DNA of 6,074 bases from DATDOO01 sp035293245 (GTDB taxonomy: Bacteria; Pseudomonadota; Gammaproteobacteria; Methylococcales; Methylococcaceae): positions 1-6,074 of the forward strand of contig DATDOO010000168.1 in NCBI GenBank assembly GCA_035293245.1, given 5' to 3'. The notes beneath the pieces were generated by a model that saw only the letters and a list, made by a program, of their open reading frames with translations, did not search any database and was not told the origin of the DNA. Each line of letters opens with the position of its first letter. The first letter of the stretch is position 1. The translations under genes were made by a program, and so were the position numbers. Below are positions 5,936-6,074 of the stretch, piece by piece.

Positions 5936-6074
5936 GGCTATGTCTGCATTAACAGTTGAAAATGCTTTTCCAGGCCAAGGGCGGCCTGGAGGCCACCCAA
6001 CGGGGAGTTCCGTTCGCCGCAACGTTCCAGCCACCTGCGCCAGCCCAGATAATTTTCCAGGTACTTGGTGGCCA
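5936..6074 (-). mobile_element. End of an insertion sequence (possibly IS1595-like); other end outside window
   Basis: The GlcG-like frame is lost at about 5936, where a transposase-like frame on the minus strand runs out. The proposed tip begins GGCTATGTCTGC (5936-5947), consistent with a terminal inverted repeat. The 8 bp before it, TTAAAAAA (5928-5935), are A/T-rich and are the candidate target duplication; IS1595-family elements usually make 8-bp, A/T-rich duplications. The second inverted repeat and second duplication copy are not in the window, so the exact tip could be off by a few bases. Confidence 0.6.
5938..6074 (-). CDS. Transposase, C-terminal end only (possibly IS1595/ISXO2-like)
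   Basis: The minus-strand frame enters from beyond 6074 (first full codon at 6072) and ends at TAG 5940-5938, giving 44 visible residues. The segment KYLENYLGWRRWLERCGE followed by QAALGLEKHFQLL is the kind of C-terminus seen after the last catalytic acidic residue of DDE transposases of the IS1595 type (an N-Y-L-G-W block, then a short helix, then the end). No catalytic residues are in view. The stop codon lies 2 bp inside the proposed element tip, so coding and terminal repeat overlap. Family assignment is from recall of this motif and is tentative; transposase identity is more secure. Confidence 0.55.
   Translation of the reverse strand, partial: ATKYLENYLGWRRWLERCGERNSPLGGLQAALGLEKHFQLLMQT

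Noticed and set aside
5819..6034. 71-codon minus-strand frame at the right end
   Set aside because: It is out of frame with the transposase C-terminus and crosses the element boundary into the interrupted gene's leader.

Overview
The window is about 60 % G+C chromosomal DNA with dense coding. Its gene content and order (a gcvR-type regulator divergent from dapA, then bamC, then a purine-biosynthesis gene) point to a gammaproteobacterium. E. coli has the same gcvR / dapA-bamC-pur layout, but the base composition, the short single-domain BamC and the use of purL where E. coli has purC argue for a non-enteric lineage (for example methanotrophs or purple sulfur bacteria). The genus cannot be fixed from this sequence.

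Layout: positions 1-5066 form one minus-strand gene string, read from high to low coordinates. It runs dapA (5066-4191), 23 nt, bamC (4167-3340), 74 nt, then purL (3265 to beyond position 1, 1088 codons visible, C-terminal part missing). Positions 5067-5241 are a divergent intergenic region with a plausible promoter on each strand. gcvR (5242-5799) lies on the plus strand. After an 82-nt gap, a small gene of the GlcG/HbpS (DUF336) type begins at 5882 behind a strong ribosome-binding site. It is cut after 18 codons by an insertion sequence whose tip I place at 5936. The end of that element's minus-strand transposase fills the rest of the window.

How the genes relate: DapA commits aspartate semialdehyde to lysine and diaminopimelate (peptidoglycan). 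BamC is a lipoprotein of the outer-membrane beta-barrel assembly machine. PurL is the fourth step of purine synthesis. GcvR, a tandem ACT-domain protein, represses glycine cleavage in E. coli, and glycine cleavage supplies one-carbon units used in purine synthesis. The lysine, envelope and purine genes are thus plausibly co-transcribed, facing away from the regulator.

I see no undescribed system here. The points most worth a second look are the insertion that breaks the GlcG-like gene, a transposase stop codon lying two bases from the insertion-sequence tip, a BamC with only one helix-grip domain, and the dapA-bamC-purL linkage. The very long open frames on the plus strand opposite purL and dapA are high-G+C shadows.
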